Shown: piece after piece, positions 63,514 to 64,000 of the stretch | How positions within the stretch are numbered: position 1 is the first letter of the stretch | Layout of the letters: each line of letters opens with the position of its first letter | Origin: Symbiodinium microadriaticum | Lineage: Eukaryota > Sar > Dinophyceae > Suessiales > Symbiodiniaceae | NCBI GenBank assembly: GCA_001939145.1 | Contig: LSRX01000328.1 | Location: 16,348 to 80,347, forward strand | DNA: 64,000 bases | Reading direction: 5' to 3' | Program-made: the position numbers and the translations under genes | The notes under the pieces: generated by a model | What the model was told of the DNA's origin: nothing | Database searches by the model: none | What the model saw: only the letters and a program-made list of their open reading frames with translations

Positions 63514-64000
63514 AAAACATCACGCCCACGGCTCTGAGGTTTCGCAACAAATTTGGGGTTTGGGGGTTAGGGAAGCCCTCAACCCTCAACCCTAAACCCT
63601 AAACCCACAGCCCAAACCCTTAAACCCCGTGGAGCCCCCGCGCCCTGCTACCCGCGCCCTGCTAACGGGACACAGGGGAACTGGTACGTCTATATGCCCC
63701 CCCAAAATTATATATTATAAGAGTTACTATGAGGGTCTTTTTTGGTAGGCGATTTAGGTTCTGATAAACGGATCAGGGATCCTAGCAAGTACGAGTAGTT
63801 TTTGAATGAGGGTTGCGATTAGAAGCATGTGTGTAACAGTTACAGTAGTTGTAACCCTACTTACTGAGTCCACGAATGATTGCAGTACGCCCAGGAACTG
63901 GGATGGTGAGCAGCAGAAAACAGCGAATGCAAGATGGGAGGTGTTCGACGGCAAAAAGATCAGGTCCATTGGCAGCCGTTTTCATTTTTCGGGCTTAGGG

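Larger units (their letters stand above)
1..64000. repeat. Dispersed degenerate telomere-like repeat (TTTAGGG/CCCTAAA)
   Basis: Copies and near-copies of TTTAGGG and its complement, with variants such as TTTAGGGG, TTCGGG, CCCTAGA and CCCGAAA, occur throughout the window except in the 8.3-10.5 kb, 11-20 kb and 24-27 kb stretches, where they are rare. Both orientations are present and often switch within a few hundred bases, for example near 1075. Because they are interstitial and interleaved with exons, they are not a chromosome end. TTTAGGG is the plant-type telomere unit, also reported in dinoflagellates and chromerids. Many open frames of the FRVxGLGF or NPKPxTLNPK kind are translations of this repeat and are not genes. 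Confidence 0.95.

Noticed and set aside
1..64000. Many ORFs with FRVxGLGF or NPKPxTLNPK peptides
   Set aside because: They are translations of TTTAGGG/CCCTAAA repeats and recur in all frames.
1..64000. rRNA, tRNA, CRISPR array or dinoflagellate spliced-leader sequence
   Set aside because: None was recognised on reading either strand. Regular repeats are minisatellites or telomere-like tracts, without CRISPR spacing.

Overview
The window looks like nuclear DNA of a eukaryote with degenerate TTTAGGG-type telomere-like repeats scattered everywhere, in both orientations, between and inside genes. The coding sequence is mostly very short exons (40 to 250 bases) in long non-coding sequence. This, together with a SWIM-finger transposon and the style of the proteins, suggests a dinoflagellate (Suessiales/Symbiodiniaceae-like) or a close alveolate such as a chromerid. 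The assignment is inference; no rRNA, tRNA or spliced leader was seen to settle it. The scattered repeats do not mean that the window is a chromosome end. Few open frames are complete genes, so most exon limits below are approximate, set from reading frame plus nearby AG or GT.

Layout. 1-5.5 kb: repeat-rich, with isolated exon-like pieces, a GATT microsatellite and a minus-strand retroelement-like fragment (4.4-5.3 kb). 6.6-10.5 kb: a plus-strand run of at least eight exon-like pieces, one or two genes of unknown function, with an in-frame TAA near the end. About 11.2-19.6 kb: a candidate 8.4-kb DNA transposon. It has subterminal arrays of a GTCGGGAA-type word in opposite orientation at its two ends, perfect or near-perfect palindromes sharing GTAAATTTAC next to each array and a third inside, and decayed plus-strand coding sequence including a SWIM-type CxC..CxH finger typical of MULE transposases. 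20.1-25.1 kb: the clearest cellular gene, plus strand, about a dozen exons: a P-loop helicase-like protein (Walker A, DExH box, arginine-rich motif VI-like segment), then a linker and a TIR-like domain. 28.6-47 kb: a plus-strand series of about twenty short exons, many with N-glycosylation sequons and cysteines, probably one or two large secreted or lumenal glycoproteins, with introns made largely of telomere-like repeat. 49.3-50.1 kb: three further short exons of a cysteine-bearing protein. 50-64 kb: mostly repeats, a 743-bp perfect direct duplication, fold-back (MITE-like) elements and microsatellites, with few supportable exons.

Three themes deserve attention. Many introns end in a C-rich CCCTAAA tract and often begin with a G-rich TTTAGGG tract, and several splice junctions show short direct repeats, as in introner elements. 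The palindrome pairs in the candidate transposon are structured and unusual, one of them interrupting an open reading frame. Most single-N positions lie next to exact or nearly exact duplicated sequence, which points to unresolved assembly joins.
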